Assembly (NCBI GenBank): GCA_018368455.1
Contig: JAGZEG010000019.1
Span: forward strand, 1-44,766
Origin: Coriobacteriia bacterium
GTDB lineage: Bacteria > Actinomycetota > Coriobacteriia > Coriobacteriales > UMGS124
Reading direction: 5' to 3'
DNA: 44,766 nucleotides
A program made the position numbers and the translations under genes. The notes under the pieces are model-generated. The model did not search any database and was not told where the DNA came from. It was given only the letters and a program-made list of their open reading frames with translations. Positions 16,964 to 25,626 of this stretch are shown here, piece after piece (position 1 is the stretch's first letter; every line of letters begins with the position of its first letter).

Positions 16964-17597
16964 GGTGATCCTCCTCCGACCCTCTCAGCCGCTCTCGCAG
17001 CAGGCGACGGGCGCGGAAAACGCGGCTCTTCACCGTGCCGACCGGAACGCCAACAACACGCGCAATCTCCTCGTACGGAAGGTCATGGAGCCAGGCAAGC
17101 GTCACGACTTCGCGCAGGTCAGGCGTCAAACAGGCAACGGCAGCATCCAGCTCCCTTGCGCCCGCAGCAGCCAAAACCAGAGACTCGGGATCCCCCAGCT
17201 CGGCGGGCCCGTCTTCCGCGCCAAGCCCCAACTCGTCGGCTGCCGTCGGGTCCCCCGATCCGGTGTCTAACGGTTCAATCACCATTCGAACGCCTCGCAC
17301 GCGCACGTAGAGTTGTCGGCGTGCAATCCCCAGCAGCCACGTAAGCACGCGGCTGTCCCCCCGAAAAGCCCGCGCCGAGCGCCAGCAACCGAGCCATGTG
17401 TCTGCCGCAACCTCCTCGGCAAGCCCCCGATCGGGGCAGCGCGTCACCACGAACGCAAGCACCGGCTGGGCGTAGCGAGCATAAAGGGCCTCGAACGCGT
17501 CCTCGTCGCCGCCCGCGACTCGCCCCAGAAGCCCTCGGGCCCATGCGTCCTCATCAGAGCGCGCAAGCTTCTCTCGTATCGCCCTCGCCAGCCCCAT
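16953..17597 (-). CDS. ECF-type RNA polymerase sigma factor
   Basis: 214 residues. Region 2 is at about 35-100 (DEDAFEALYARYAQPVLAF, AEEVAADTWLGCWRSA, FRGDSRVLTWLLGIARRQL). An acidic linker follows. Region 4 is at about 150-205 (LTPDLREVVTLAWLHDLPY, EEIARVVGVPVGTVKSRVFR). Start taken at ATG 17597 with GGGAGG about 12 bases upstream; an alternative ATG lies at about 17648. First gene of the operon sigma, membrane protein, two permeases, ATPase. It probably activates its own operon in response to an envelope signal, as many ECF systems do. Confidence 0.88.
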   Translation of the reverse strand: MGLARAIREKLARSDEDAWARGLLGRVAGGDEDAFEALYARYAQPVLAFVVTRCPDRGLAEEVAADTWLGCWRSARAFRGDSRVLTWLLGIARRQLYVRVRGVRMVIEPLDTGSGDPTAADELGLGAEDGPAELGDPESLVLAAAGARELDAAVACLTPDLREVVTLAWLHDLPYEEIARVVGVPVGTVKSRVFRARRLLRERLRGSEEDHHEN

Positions 17598-17782
17598 ACG
17601 CCCGGCCCACCTCCCGTCTTTTTCTGTAGGTAGCGCGCAGACGGCCATGGGTTCACTCGACAACGAAAAGCCACATCTGAGGCTTATGGGAAAGATTTTG
17701 CACCAACGGGGAGGCCTGAGCACACGCATGGCAGGCACTCGGTACGGTTCTGTCCACATTGGCAATAGGCCAGAGTCTTTGT

Positions 17783-17824
17783 CTCTCTTATTTATATGAT
17801 TGGCCGATTTATATAAATAGAGAG
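17783..17824. repeat. AT-rich dyad upstream of Fic gene (copy A of flanking direct repeat)
   Basis: CTCTCTTATTTATAT, 13-base spacer GATTGGCCGATTT, then ATATAAATAGAGAG: a near-perfect inverted repeat, strikingly AT-rich for this genome. The similarity to copy B (19204) extends to a downstream CTGGTAATG at 17860-17868. It lies 70 bases before the Fic start and 186 bases before the sigma gene start, so it could be an operator for either. The rest of the 300-base gap shows a possible -10 GATAAT near 17838. Confidence 0.7.
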
Positions 17825-17894
17825 GTCAGATCGAGGCGATAATTGGTACTATCGAGCTACTGGTAATGCCCCCGAGTCACCTGCGGAGGTTCCC

Positions 17895-19160
17895 ATGCCC
17901 TACGCATCCCTTGAAAAGCTCTTCCACAAGGACGCGTCCCCCGACCGCTTCACGCAGAATACCCAGATGGCCCAGCTGCGGCTCGCTGCAGAGTCCACGT
18001 TTCGCACGGGGATCGTACTTCCCCAGGGAGAGCTCTTCCTCGCCACCCCACGCGAGCTCTCCGTTCTCAACGAGCATGTCCTTCAGCTCGAGCGGCGCGT
18101 CTCGCAGGCCCTCAACGCCTTGCCCCACATCGCGCAAGGGGCGCTCATCCGCAGCCTCGTCATCGACGAAGTCGTCTGTACCAACGAGCTCGAGGGAATT
18201 CACAGCACGCGGAGGCAGATCAGCGACCTGCTCGAAGAGGTAACCCCCACATCCAGCCCCGCCAAGTCCTCAGGCCCCAAAGAAGCCCTCAAAACCAAGC
18301 GATTCCGCGAGCTTGCCCGGCTCTACCTCGAGCTCAGCGATCAAAGCCACGTTGTTCCCGCCAGTCCTAAAGACATCAGGACAATCTATGACCGCATCAT
18401 GCTCGGCGAAGACCTGCGCGGCAACGAACCAGACGGGATTCTGTTCAGAGCGGGAGGCGTCGACGTCATAGGGGCCGGCTCTCGCGTCATCCACACGGGC
18501 TTCAGCCCGGAGAGCAAAATCATCGACGGGATCCAGCGCATGATAGGCTTGGCAAATTCCGACGACATTCCCAAAACGTACAGCGCCATACTCTCGCACT
18601 TCATATTCGAGTGCATTCACCCGTTTTACGATGGCAATGGGCGCACGGGGCGCTATTTGCTTGCGCTCTACCTCAGCAGGTCGCTCTCGCTCCTGACAAC
18701 GCTGTCGCTCTCCCGTACTATCGCCGAGAATCGAAGCCGGTACTACCGGTCGTTTCGCGAGGCAGAAGCAAAACTCAACCACGGCGAGCTCACCATGTTT
18801 GTCATCGACATGCTCGAGTACGTCCAGGCCGCCCAAGAGAGCATCATTGACGACCTCGGGCTCAAGCTCGCCCAAATCAACACCGTTGCAAAACACCTTG
18901 ACGGGTTGGCAGGCCAGGGCCGAGCACACCGGCAAGAACTTGAGATGCTGTACCAGCTGGCGCAATATCACCTGTTTGGGGCGTTCCCTGATGTGGCGCT
19001 CGCAGAGATTGCAACCTACATCGGAAGGGGAACCCAGATGACGCGCAAGTACACGCGCGAACTGGAGGCACGAGGGCTCATCGCGGTAACGAGCGAGAGG
19101 CCTCTCAGGTTCGCGCTGACAGAACGTGCTTGCAGCATGTTGGGCATAGGAAGCGAGTAG
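17895..19160 (+). CDS. Fic family protein (AMPylator-like) with class II inhibitory motif
   Basis: 421 residues. The Fic catalytic motif HPFYDGNGRTGR at about 242-253 is complete, with its catalytic His. An N-terminal inhibitory helix carries TNELEG at about 96-101, matching (S/T)xxxE(G/N), so the protein should be autoinhibited (class II). The C-terminal 90 residues look like a winged helix (VALAEIATYIGRGTQMTRK, YTRELEARGLIAV) and may bind DNA. Fic enzymes usually transfer AMP to Ser/Thr/Tyr of target proteins. GGAGG lies 5 bases before the ATG. Its codon use (ATA, AAA, TTG) is less GC-biased than its neighbours', and AT-rich dyads flank it, suggesting acquisition. Confidence 0.92.
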   Translation: MPYASLEKLFHKDASPDRFTQNTQMAQLRLAAESTFRTGIVLPQGELFLATPRELSVLNEHVLQLERRVSQALNALPHIAQGALIRSLVIDEVVCTNELEGIHSTRRQISDLLEEVTPTSSPAKSSGPKEALKTKRFRELARLYLELSDQSHVVPASPKDIRTIYDRIMLGEDLRGNEPDGILFRAGGVDVIGAGSRVIHTGFSPESKIIDGIQRMIGLANSDDIPKTYSAILSHFIFECIHPFYDGNGRTGRYLLALYLSRSLSLLTTLSLSRTIAENRSRYYRSFREAEAKLNHGELTMFVIDMLEYVQAAQESIIDDLGLKLAQINTVAKHLDGLAGQGRAHRQELEMLYQLAQYHLFGAFPDVALAEIATYIGRGTQMTRKYTRELEARGLIAVTSERPLRFALTERACSMLGIGSE

Positions 19161-19203
19161 GACCGAGGGCCGAAAGTATCAATAGAGACGCTTAGGTGGC
19201 TTC

Positions 19204-19238
19204 CTTATTTATACGATTGGGCGATTTGTATAAGTAAG
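19204..19238. repeat. AT-rich dyad downstream of Fic gene (copy B)
   Basis: CTTATTTATAC, spacer GATTGGGCGATTT, then GTATAAGTAAG. Relative to copy A the arms change T to C on one side and A to G on the other at matching positions, which keeps pairing. A shared ATTGGTAATG follows at 19259-19268. Same orientation as copy A, 44 bases after the Fic stop. Confidence 0.7.
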
Positions 19239-19425
19239 AGCGTCCGATATGCTTGCTTATTGGTAATGGGCGGCCGGGGATGGGCTGGGGCAGCACCTGC
19301 CTGTTGCATGGTGACATGCTAGAATATTCGCCGTTTCTGGCTGGGAGCGCGCGGCAGCGCCCCTTTCAACGCAGGCAGCGCGCAACCCCAGCAACGGGTT
19401 CGTTCAAAAGGGGCGTGACGAGTTC

Positions 19426-19827
19426 ATGGCAGACAACCCAGATTCCCGCACTGCGGATGGTGGCCGTCCTTCGAAAGCCGACGAGGCCGTGTTGCGCGCT
19501 GTTCCCGAGGCGACCGCCATCTGGCGCGCCCACGAGGCCTACACCGACGAGGCCGTTGCCCACGACCGCGGCGGATGGTGGATCGACTTCTTGCTGTTCG
19601 TGACCACCAACCTGCCCCTTGTCCCGGCCGCCATCGCTGAAAGCCTGCGCGAGTCCAAGGAGCTGCGCCGCAACGGCGTTCCCTACCTCGTCGAGCAGAA
19701 CGGCGGTATGGCACTCGCGCGCGTCACCCGCCAGGGCGTCAGCCTCAGCGAGCTTCCCGCGCCCGCCATCACCGGCGACTACATCGTGGGAGACGCCGCC
19801 TTTTCCAAGGGGCGCCGCCTGCGGTAG
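19426..19827 (+). CDS. Hypothetical protein, 133 residues
   Basis: Soluble-looking protein of no recognised family. Acidic N-terminus (MADNPDSRTADGGRPSKADE), Ala/Glu-rich middle, a moderately hydrophobic stretch IDFLLFVTTNLPLVPAAIA at about 53-71, and a C-terminal LPAPAITGDYIVGDAAF segment. Codon use is fully typical of the window, which supports it as real. A weak AGGGG lies about 13 bases before the ATG, and an extended -10-like TGCTAGAAT lies 110 bases upstream. It precedes the ABC importer by 228 bases. Confidence 0.6.
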   Translation: MADNPDSRTADGGRPSKADEAVLRAVPEATAIWRAHEAYTDEAVAHDRGGWWIDFLLFVTTNLPLVPAAIAESLRESKELRRNGVPYLVEQNGGMALARVTRQGVSLSELPAPAITGDYIVGDAAFSKGRRLR

Positions 19828-20055
19828 CCTGGGTTGCGGCAGCGCCGGGGCTTACGCGAGATGGGCGGGGAAGCTTGCAGATCTCCTCGCCCTCTCGGCA
19901 ACCCGCGCCCGTCTGCCCCGTTCATTGCATGGTGGCTCGCCGCACGCATTCGGGAGCCACCCATAGGCGCAGGGCCATCGGGGTATGATGGGGGAGCTTT
20001 GGCCCTGCAGCGGGCCACCCAGCAGCGCTTGCGCGCCATCACCCAGGGAGGCCCC

Positions 20056-21264
20056 ATGCCTACACCCGATCGCATCGACACCTCAGCTTCGGGCTGCATC
20101 CCAGGGCGTACATGCATCTCAGAGCCGGCACCCTCCTGCTCGCGGCGCTCGTTTGCGGGAGCGATGCTCACGGCAGCGGGCGCCCTCATGGCCGGGACAG
20201 CCCTTCCCGCATTTGCGGCGTCGGCGGCCTCTTCTTCGCAGGCGGACAGCCTTGCAAGCACCGACGCTCCGCTCGACCTCGCGCAGGCTGCCGCCTCAAG
20301 CACGCCCGTCATCGCGGTCCCCGGCGACACCATCCTCGACGCCGCCGGCACCGCCTTTACCATGCCCGTCGCGGCAGAGCGCATCATCTGCCTCAACAAC
20401 AACGTCTACGACATGATCTGCGCGTTCGGCAAGGCCTCCAGCGTCGTCGGCGTCAACGACACCACGACGCTTGACCCGTCGACGCCTGACGTCCCCAGCT
20501 TCGGCGACCTCTCGAAGCCCAACGTCGAGGCCATCATCGAGGAGCGCCCCGACCTCGTCATCGCCTACTCAAAGCGCCTGGACGAGGGCATCGCCAGCCA
20601 GATCGAGGGCGCCGGCATTCCCATCGCGCGCCTCGACCTCTACAAGCCGGACACTTGCCGCGCCGAGCTCGAGTTCCTCGGCAACGTGCTCCAGACGCAG
20701 GAGTTTGCCGGGGCGTTCATCGCGCAGATGGAGGCCGTCCAGAACTACGTAGCGCGCCGAACGCAGGGGCTCGAGCCGCTGCGTACCTACTGGGAGATCT
20801 ACGCAGACTACAAGTCAGTCGGTGCAGGCTCCGGCGGCGACCAGATCATGGCGATGGCCGGCGTCGCGAACCTCGCCGGCAGCGAGAAGGCCGGCCACCC
20901 CAAGGTGAGCGACGAGTGGGTCATCGCGGCAAACCCGCAGCTCATCGTCCGCGAGAGCTCGGCGCTCAAAGGCGCGACGGGACCGGGCGTCTCCGACGCC
21001 GCCAACGTCGAGGCGCTGTACGACAGCCTAGCAAGCCGGCCTGGCTGGGGCAGCATCGACGCCGTGCGCGACGGGCGCATCATCATCCTGGACACGGCCA
21101 TCACCACCAACCCCCTCGGCTTCATGCTCGCGCCTCTCTACATCGCGCGCGAGGCATACCCCGAGCGCTTCTCGGACGTCGACCCCGACGCCCTGCTTGC
21201 CGAGGTGTTCGACACGTACTGGCCCGGAGAGAGCCGCGCGGGAATCTATGCGTATACGCGGTAG
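20056..21264 (+). CDS. Periplasmic-binding-type protein for iron chelate/cobalamin ABC importer, Tat signal
   Basis: 402 residues. The N-terminal Tat signal has the core SRRSFAGAM, a hydrophobic stretch and Ala-rich cleavage region ALPAFAASA. The mature part is a TroA-like helical-backbone binding fold: AERIICLNNNVYDMICAFG, DLSKPNVEAIIEERPDLVIAY, GDQIMAMAGVANLAG and SRPGWGSIDAVRDGRIIIL. It binds the chelate and delivers it to the permease encoded next. There is no lipobox Cys after the hydrophobic region, unusual for a Gram-positive binding protein. GGAGG lies 4 bases before ATG 20056. It overlaps the permease gene by 17 bases. Heme, siderophore or B12 as ligand cannot be separated from sequence. 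Confidence 0.88.
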   Translation: MPTPDRIDTSASGCIPGRTCISEPAPSCSRRSFAGAMLTAAGALMAGTALPAFAASAASSSQADSLASTDAPLDLAQAAASSTPVIAVPGDTILDAAGTAFTMPVAAERIICLNNNVYDMICAFGKASSVVGVNDTTTLDPSTPDVPSFGDLSKPNVEAIIEERPDLVIAYSKRLDEGIASQIEGAGIPIARLDLYKPDTCRAELEFLGNVLQTQEFAGAFIAQMEAVQNYVARRTQGLEPLRTYWEIYADYKSVGAGSGGDQIMAMAGVANLAGSEKAGHPKVSDEWVIAANPQLIVRESSALKGATGPGVSDAANVEALYDSLASRPGWGSIDAVRDGRIIILDTAITTNPLGFMLAPLYIAREAYPERFSDVDPDALLAEVFDTYWPGESRAGIYAYTR

Positions 21265-22366
21265 GGGCGAGGTCCCCGGAGCTCCCGACAGCCCGGCGCC
21301 CGCACTCGCGACGTTTCAGCGGGTAACGCGGAGAAGGCTGCTCGTCATCGGCATACTGGCGGCGCTGTTGTTCGTGCTCATCGTGACCGCGTCATGCGTC
21401 GGCGCGTCATCGGTGGGGCCGGCGCAGGTCGGCCAGGCCATCGTGCACGCCCTGGGCTTTTCCGGCAGCACAGCCGCAGGCGGCATCGACCTCCAGGGGC
21501 TGCTGAGCATCGTGTTCGACGTCCGCCTTCCCCGCGTCGTCGTCGCCGCGCTCGCCGGGGCAGCTCTGGCACTCGCCGGCCTGCTCATGCAGGGCATCTT
21601 CCGCAACCCGCTCGTCAGCCCCTACACGCTCGGCGTCTCCGATGGAGCGTCGTTCGGCGCGAGCATCGCGATCGTCTGCGCAAGCCAGCTGGCCGCCCGC
21701 GGCCTTGACCTGGGACGATGGCTCACGCCGCTCTTCGCCTTCGCCATGGCGCTCGTCGCGATGGGGCTCGTCTACGCCATCTCGCGCGTCGTGCGCGGCT
21801 CAACGGCCGTGCTCGTGCTCTCGGGCGTCGCCGTGGGATACCTGTTTTCGGCCGGCGTCTCGACGATCAAGTACCTCGCCGATGACGCCAACCTGCCTGA
21901 GCTTGTCTTTTGGCGCATGGGCAACCTGATGGGCCTGCGCTGGGACGTCGCCGCCATCCTCGCCGTCGTGCTCGGCGTCAGCCTCGTGCTCGCCATGCGG
22001 CGGGCGTGGGACCTCAACGCGCTCGTTCTGGGCCGCGAGGAGGCGACAGCGCTCGGCGTCGACTACCGACGCACGCAGACGCTGACGTTCGCGCTCGCGA
22101 CGGTGCTGACTGCGACGGCCGTCTCCTTCACCGGCATCATCGGCTTCGTGGGGCTCGTGGCGCCGCACGTCGCGCGCATGCTCGTGGGGACGGACCACCG
22201 GTTCTCGATTCCGGCCGCCACACTGTTCGGCGCCGTGCTCATGCTGGCCGCCGACACCCTCGCCCGCACGCTGTTCGCGCCGACAGAGCTGCCCGTGGGC
22301 ATCGTGACGTCGTTTGTGGGCGTGCCGTTCTTCCTCTACCTCATCGTGCGCAGGAGGCGCGTGTAG
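21248..22366 (+). CDS. FecCD-family permease of iron chelate/cobalamin importer
   Basis: 372 residues with about nine or ten helices. FecCD marks: FDVRLPRVVVAALAGAALAL, GLLMQGIFRNPLVSPYTLGV, VLSGVAVGYLFSAG, FWRMGNLMGLRWD, GREEATALGVDYRRTQTL and FTGIIGFVGLVAPHVARMLV (ATPase-contact loop). The start at ATG 21248 overlaps the binding-protein gene; the frame is open farther upstream, but 21248 gives a normal N-terminus. The stop TAG abuts the ATPase start. Forms the membrane channel of the importer. Confidence 0.92.
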   Translation: MRIRGRGEVPGAPDSPAPALATFQRVTRRRLLVIGILAALLFVLIVTASCVGASSVGPAQVGQAIVHALGFSGSTAAGGIDLQGLLSIVFDVRLPRVVVAALAGAALALAGLLMQGIFRNPLVSPYTLGVSDGASFGASIAIVCASQLAARGLDLGRWLTPLFAFAMALVAMGLVYAISRVVRGSTAVLVLSGVAVGYLFSAGVSTIKYLADDANLPELVFWRMGNLMGLRWDVAAILAVVLGVSLVLAMRRAWDLNALVLGREEATALGVDYRRTQTLTFALATVLTATAVSFTGIIGFVGLVAPHVARMLVGTDHRFSIPAATLFGAVLMLAADTLARTLFAPTELPVGIVTSFVGVPFFLYLIVRRRRV

Positions 22367-23170
22367 ATGGCCCCGACGAGCGCGAGCCCCCAAGAAGCCA
22401 GTGCCCTCAGCCTGCGCGATGTGCGCTTCGGGTACGCGCGGCGGCGGGAGGTGCTGCACGGCATATCGGCGACGATGCACGCCGGGGAACTCACGGCCAT
22501 CGTGGGCCCGAACGGGTGCGGCAAGACGACGCTCGTAAAGTGCATCGACCGCATCAACCGGCCATGGGACGGCTCCATCGAACTGCAGGGCGACGACGCG
22601 GAGGATCTGCTCGCCTGCCCCCTGGAGCGACTTGCGCGGCTTGTGGGCTACGTGCCGCAGCGCGCAAGCACAGAGCTGGCGGGCAGCGTCGTGGACTACC
22701 TGCTGCTCGGACGGCGGCCGTTTCTCTCGTGGCAGCTCAGCGCCGACGACCTGCGAGCGGTGGACGCCGTCATGGAGCGCCTGGGCATCGCCGGCCTTGC
22801 CAACGAAGCGCTCGCCGAGCTTTCGGGAGGACAGCGCCAGAAGATCGTCGTTGCGCGCGCCCTGCTCCAGGAGCCGCGCGTCCTGCTGTTCGATGAGCCT
22901 ACGAGCAGCCTCGACATCAAGAACCAGCGCGAGATCATGGACCTGGCTGCAGAGCTCGCCCATGCGGAGGGGAAGATCGTCGCCGTCGTGCTGCACGACC
23001 TCAACGCGGCGCTCGCCTACGCCGACCAGGTCGTCCTGCTCGATGGGGGCGCCGTCGTCTGCGCAGGTGATCCGCGTGACGTGCTGTCGCCCGCGACCAT
23101 AGAGCGCGTCTACGGCACGCCCGTCACAACGGATGCCCGCGGCCGCATCGACCCGTTCGGGCGCGAGTAG
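22367..23170 (+). CDS. ATP-binding protein of iron chelate/cobalamin importer (FecE/BtuD type)
   Basis: 267 residues. Walker A VGPNGCGKTTLVKC at about 46, Q-loop GYVPQRAST, signature LSGGQRQKIVVARAL, Walker B RVLLFDEPTSSLDIKNQREI, switch His in VVLHDLNAALAYADQ. The ending typical of FecE ATPases, ERVYGTPVTT, is present. ATG immediately follows the permease stop; AGGAGG is in the permease tail. Last gene of the three-gene importer operon; a terminator follows. Confidence 0.92.
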   Translation: MAPTSASPQEASALSLRDVRFGYARRREVLHGISATMHAGELTAIVGPNGCGKTTLVKCIDRINRPWDGSIELQGDDAEDLLACPLERLARLVGYVPQRASTELAGSVVDYLLLGRRPFLSWQLSADDLRAVDAVMERLGIAGLANEALAELSGGQRQKIVVARALLQEPRVLLFDEPTSSLDIKNQREIMDLAAELAHAEGKIVAVVLHDLNAALAYADQVVLLDGGAVVCAGDPRDVLSPATIERVYGTPVTTDARGRIDPFGRE

Positions 23171-23216
23171 CGGGCCCCAGGGGCCTCGGCAGCCGTAGCA
23201 GGCCACCTAAATAAAA

Positions 23217-23250
23217 AGGCCAGGGAGCCTCACGCCCCCTGGCCTGCGGT
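23217..23250 (+). terminator. Terminator of the importer operon
   Basis: GGCCAGGG pairs with CCCTGGCC, loop AGCCTCACGCC, followed by TGCGGTTTTG. It is preceded by AAATAAAAA, so it may also serve the opposite strand downstream of the tRNA. Confidence 0.8.
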
Positions 23251-23255
23251 TTTGA

Positions 23256-23331
23256 TGGTGCCCCTTGTAGGATTCGAACCTACGACACCAGGTTTAGGAA
23301 ACCTGTGCTCTATCCCCTGAGCTAAAGAGGC
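23256..23331 (-). tRNA. tRNA-Arg (anticodon CCU)
   Basis: On the minus strand, the acceptor GCCTCTT pairs with AAGGGGC (one G-U), followed by discriminator A and an encoded CCA. D arm GCTC-AGGGGATA-GAGC. Anticodon stem CAGGT/ACCTG with loop TTCCTAA, giving anticodon CCU. T arm GTAGG-TTCGAAT-CCTAC. A complete cloverleaf of 76 bases including CCA, reading AGG codons. Confidence 0.95.
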
Positions 23332-23385
23332 AATTCTCGCGGCAGCCGTCGAGGATTCGGCAGCCATCCCGTTGAGAGAACTCGC

Positions 23386-25167
23386 CTATTGTAGCAGGAC
23401 GCGCGCCGCTGCGCCGAGATCATCGCGCAGCTTCTCCGCTGCCTCACGAGTGGTGGCATTCGCGAAGAGGTACGCCTTGATCTTGGGCTCGGTGCCGCTC
23501 GGGCGCACGATGAGCTTGCTGCCGCCCGCCAGACGGAACTCGACGACGTTGGCGCTCGGCAGCACCTGCGACTCGGCCCCATTGTTGCCCCCGTCGCAGT
23601 TGCCGCACACGGCGCACGCACCATGCACGACAGGCATCTCCACGCCGGTCGCATAGTCAGTCACGCCTTCGACAGCCAGCCCTGCGACCTCGGTCGGCGC
23701 CTGATCGCCGCGCAGCCCCGCCATGATCTCCTTCATGCGCGTCGACCCTTCGGCGCCGGGGAACTCCACGTTGACGACGCCGTTGAGGTAGTAGCCGTGC
23801 TCGGCATACAGATCGTCCATGGCCTGGTAGAGGTCCTTGCCGCGGGCCGCGTACCACGCCGCCATCTCACAGATGAGCATACCGGCCACGATGCCGTCCT
23901 TGTCGCGCACGTGCGTGCCAGCCAGGTAGCCGTAGCTCTCCTCGAAGCCGAACAGGAAGTCCCCACCGCGCTTCTCCTGCTCCAGGCGGTCGATCTGATC
24001 GCCGATGTACTTGAAGCCCGTGAGCACGCGGCGCATCTCGAAGCCGTAGTGGCGGGCAAGCGCATCAGGCATGGACGTCGAAACGATCGTGCTCACGGCG
24101 ACCTTGCTCATGAGGTCCTCGCCGGCCTCGGCCTTCGTGCGGCACAGCCAGTCGAGCAGCAGCGTGCCGACCTCGTTGCCCGTCAGCAGCTCGTAGGCGC
24201 CGTTGTGGGGCACGGCGATGCCCACGCGGTCGGCGTCGGGATCCGTCGCGAGCAGCAGGTCGGGGTGCTCCACCTCGCACAGCTCGAGTGCCTTGACCAG
24301 GGCGGCGCGGTTCTCCGGGTTGGGATACGTGCACGTCGGGAAGTTGCCGTCCGGGTACTCCTGCTCCGGCACGACGACCATATTGCGCACGCCAATGCGG
24401 TCAAGCACACGGCGCATGAGCTCGATGCCCGTGCCGTTAAGCGGCGTATAGACGACCTTGAAGTCCGCGAAGCCGTTGGCGGCCGCGATGGCCTGGGGCT
24501 GCGACTGCGTGAGCACAGCGTCGACGAAGGCGTCGAGCGTCTCGTCCCCGATCCAGCGCACGAGCCCCGCGGACTGCGCCTCGGCGAAGTCCATGTGCTT
24601 GGCGCCCCCGAAGACGGGCGTCTCGTTGATGGACGCCTGGATGTCCGCCGCAGCCTGAGAGGTGATCTGGCAGCCGTCGGCGCCGTACACCTTATAGCCG
24701 TTGTACGCAGCGGGGTTGTGGCTGGCCGTCATGCAGATACCAGCCGAGCAGCCCAGGTGGCGCGTCGCGAAGCTCAGCGCGGGAACGGGCTCGATGCGCG
24801 GGTACACGAGCGAGGCGATGCCGTTGGCCGCCAGAACGCCGGCCGCCACCTGCACGAACAGCTCGCCCTTGTTGCGGCTGTCTCGCGCGATGGCGACGGT
24901 GGGGTGCTCGAAGTGCGCGTTGAGGTAGTTGGCGAGACCTTGCGTCGCCTGCGCGACCGTGTAGATGTTCATGCGGTTGGAACCGACGCCGATGACACCG
25001 CGCAGGCCGGCCGTGCCAAACGCGAGATCCTGATAGAAAGCGTCGATGAGCTTGGGCTCAGCCTCGGTGCCCGCAAGCTTCTCGAGCTCGGCGAGCTCGG
25101 CAGCAAGCTCCGGGTCGGTGCAGCCGGCGCGCCACTGCTCGACGCGCTGCGCGATGGTCTGATCCAT
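23386..25167 (-). CDS. Phosphoglucomutase/phosphomannomutase (alpha-D-phosphohexomutase family)
   Basis: 593 residues. The phosphoserine loop ICMTASHNPAAYNGYKVYG at about 147, the metal-binding loop LLATDPDADRVGIA at about 308, the sugar loop GFEESYGYL and the phosphate loop VRPSGTEPKIKAY at about 552 are all intact. It probably interconverts hexose 1- and 6-phosphates in glycogen and cell-wall precursor supply. Start ATG 25167; AAGGG lies 11 bases upstream. Unusual: just before the last domain an insertion carries C-x2-C-x2-C (ACAVCGNCDGG), not normal for the family. Stands alone. Confidence 0.93.
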   Translation of the reverse strand: MDQTIAQRVEQWRAGCTDPELAAELAELEKLAGTEAEPKLIDAFYQDLAFGTAGLRGVIGVGSNRMNIYTVAQATQGLANYLNAHFEHPTVAIARDSRNKGELFVQVAAGVLAANGIASLVYPRIEPVPALSFATRHLGCSAGICMTASHNPAAYNGYKVYGADGCQITSQAAADIQASINETPVFGGAKHMDFAEAQSAGLVRWIGDETLDAFVDAVLTQSQPQAIAAANGFADFKVVYTPLNGTGIELMRRVLDRIGVRNMVVVPEQEYPDGNFPTCTYPNPENRAALVKALELCEVEHPDLLLATDPDADRVGIAVPHNGAYELLTGNEVGTLLLDWLCRTKAEAGEDLMSKVAVSTIVSTSMPDALARHYGFEMRRVLTGFKYIGDQIDRLEQEKRGGDFLFGFEESYGYLAGTHVRDKDGIVAGMLICEMAAWYAARGKDLYQAMDDLYAEHGYYLNGVVNVEFPGAEGSTRMKEIMAGLRGDQAPTEVAGLAVEGVTDYATGVEMPVVHGACAVCGNCDGGNNGAESQVLPSANVVEFRLAGGSKLIVRPSGTEPKIKAYLFANATTREAAEKLRDDLGAAARVLLQ

Positions 25168-25446
25168 GGGCGGAAACCCTTTCTGGTCGAAGATGCGCGA
25201 AGAAGGGGACGGGTCGCCACCCAGCCGGAAAAACCAGGCTCGACCATGTTGCAAGCGTCCCCTCGGCGCCCGTGTTCCTGTGGCGCAATTCTAGCGAGAA
25301 CCGCCATGCGGTGCCCTCGCAGTGCCCCCGGCAAGCGCAAGCCCCCAGGTACCCACATGAAACAGGGCGGCGTGCGCGCCGATCGGGCGGGGGGAGGCCG
25401 TCACGAGGGGCATGCAAGGCCAGAGCAGTCTCAAACAGCCGTGCGG

Positions 25447-25615
25447 TGGCCAAAAAGGCGGAGCTTTGCGAGTGTCCCCGGCGGGCAGGGTGCCCCGTGG
25501 AGGCATGGAAGCATCGAGGCGAAGGCAAAACCGCAGGTCGGCATTCGCGTAACCCCCAGCCAGAGGGCGGCGGGCCCACCTGTGACTCGCAAAGCGGGGC
25601 ACTTCTGGCCAGAAA
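25447..25615. repeat. Fold-back intergenic repeat, copy 2
   Basis: Left arm GGCCAAAAAGGCGGAGCTTT then GCGAGTG (from 25450) is the imperfect inverse of the right arm GACTCGCAAAGCGGGGCACTT then CTGGCC. The core GCAAAACCGCAGGTCGG (25525-25541) lies near the centre. It occupies much of the 459-base gap 25168-25626; outside it, only a possible -10 TAGAAT on the minus strand (about 25290) for the mutase gene is visible. Confidence 0.55.
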
Positions 25616-25626
25616 GGCACTCGCTC

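Noticed and set aside
19828..20055. Cobalamin riboswitch upstream of the chelate importer
   Set aside because: A GGAGCCACCC stretch recalls part of a B12 box, but the conserved GCCACTG box and the paired helices are not there.
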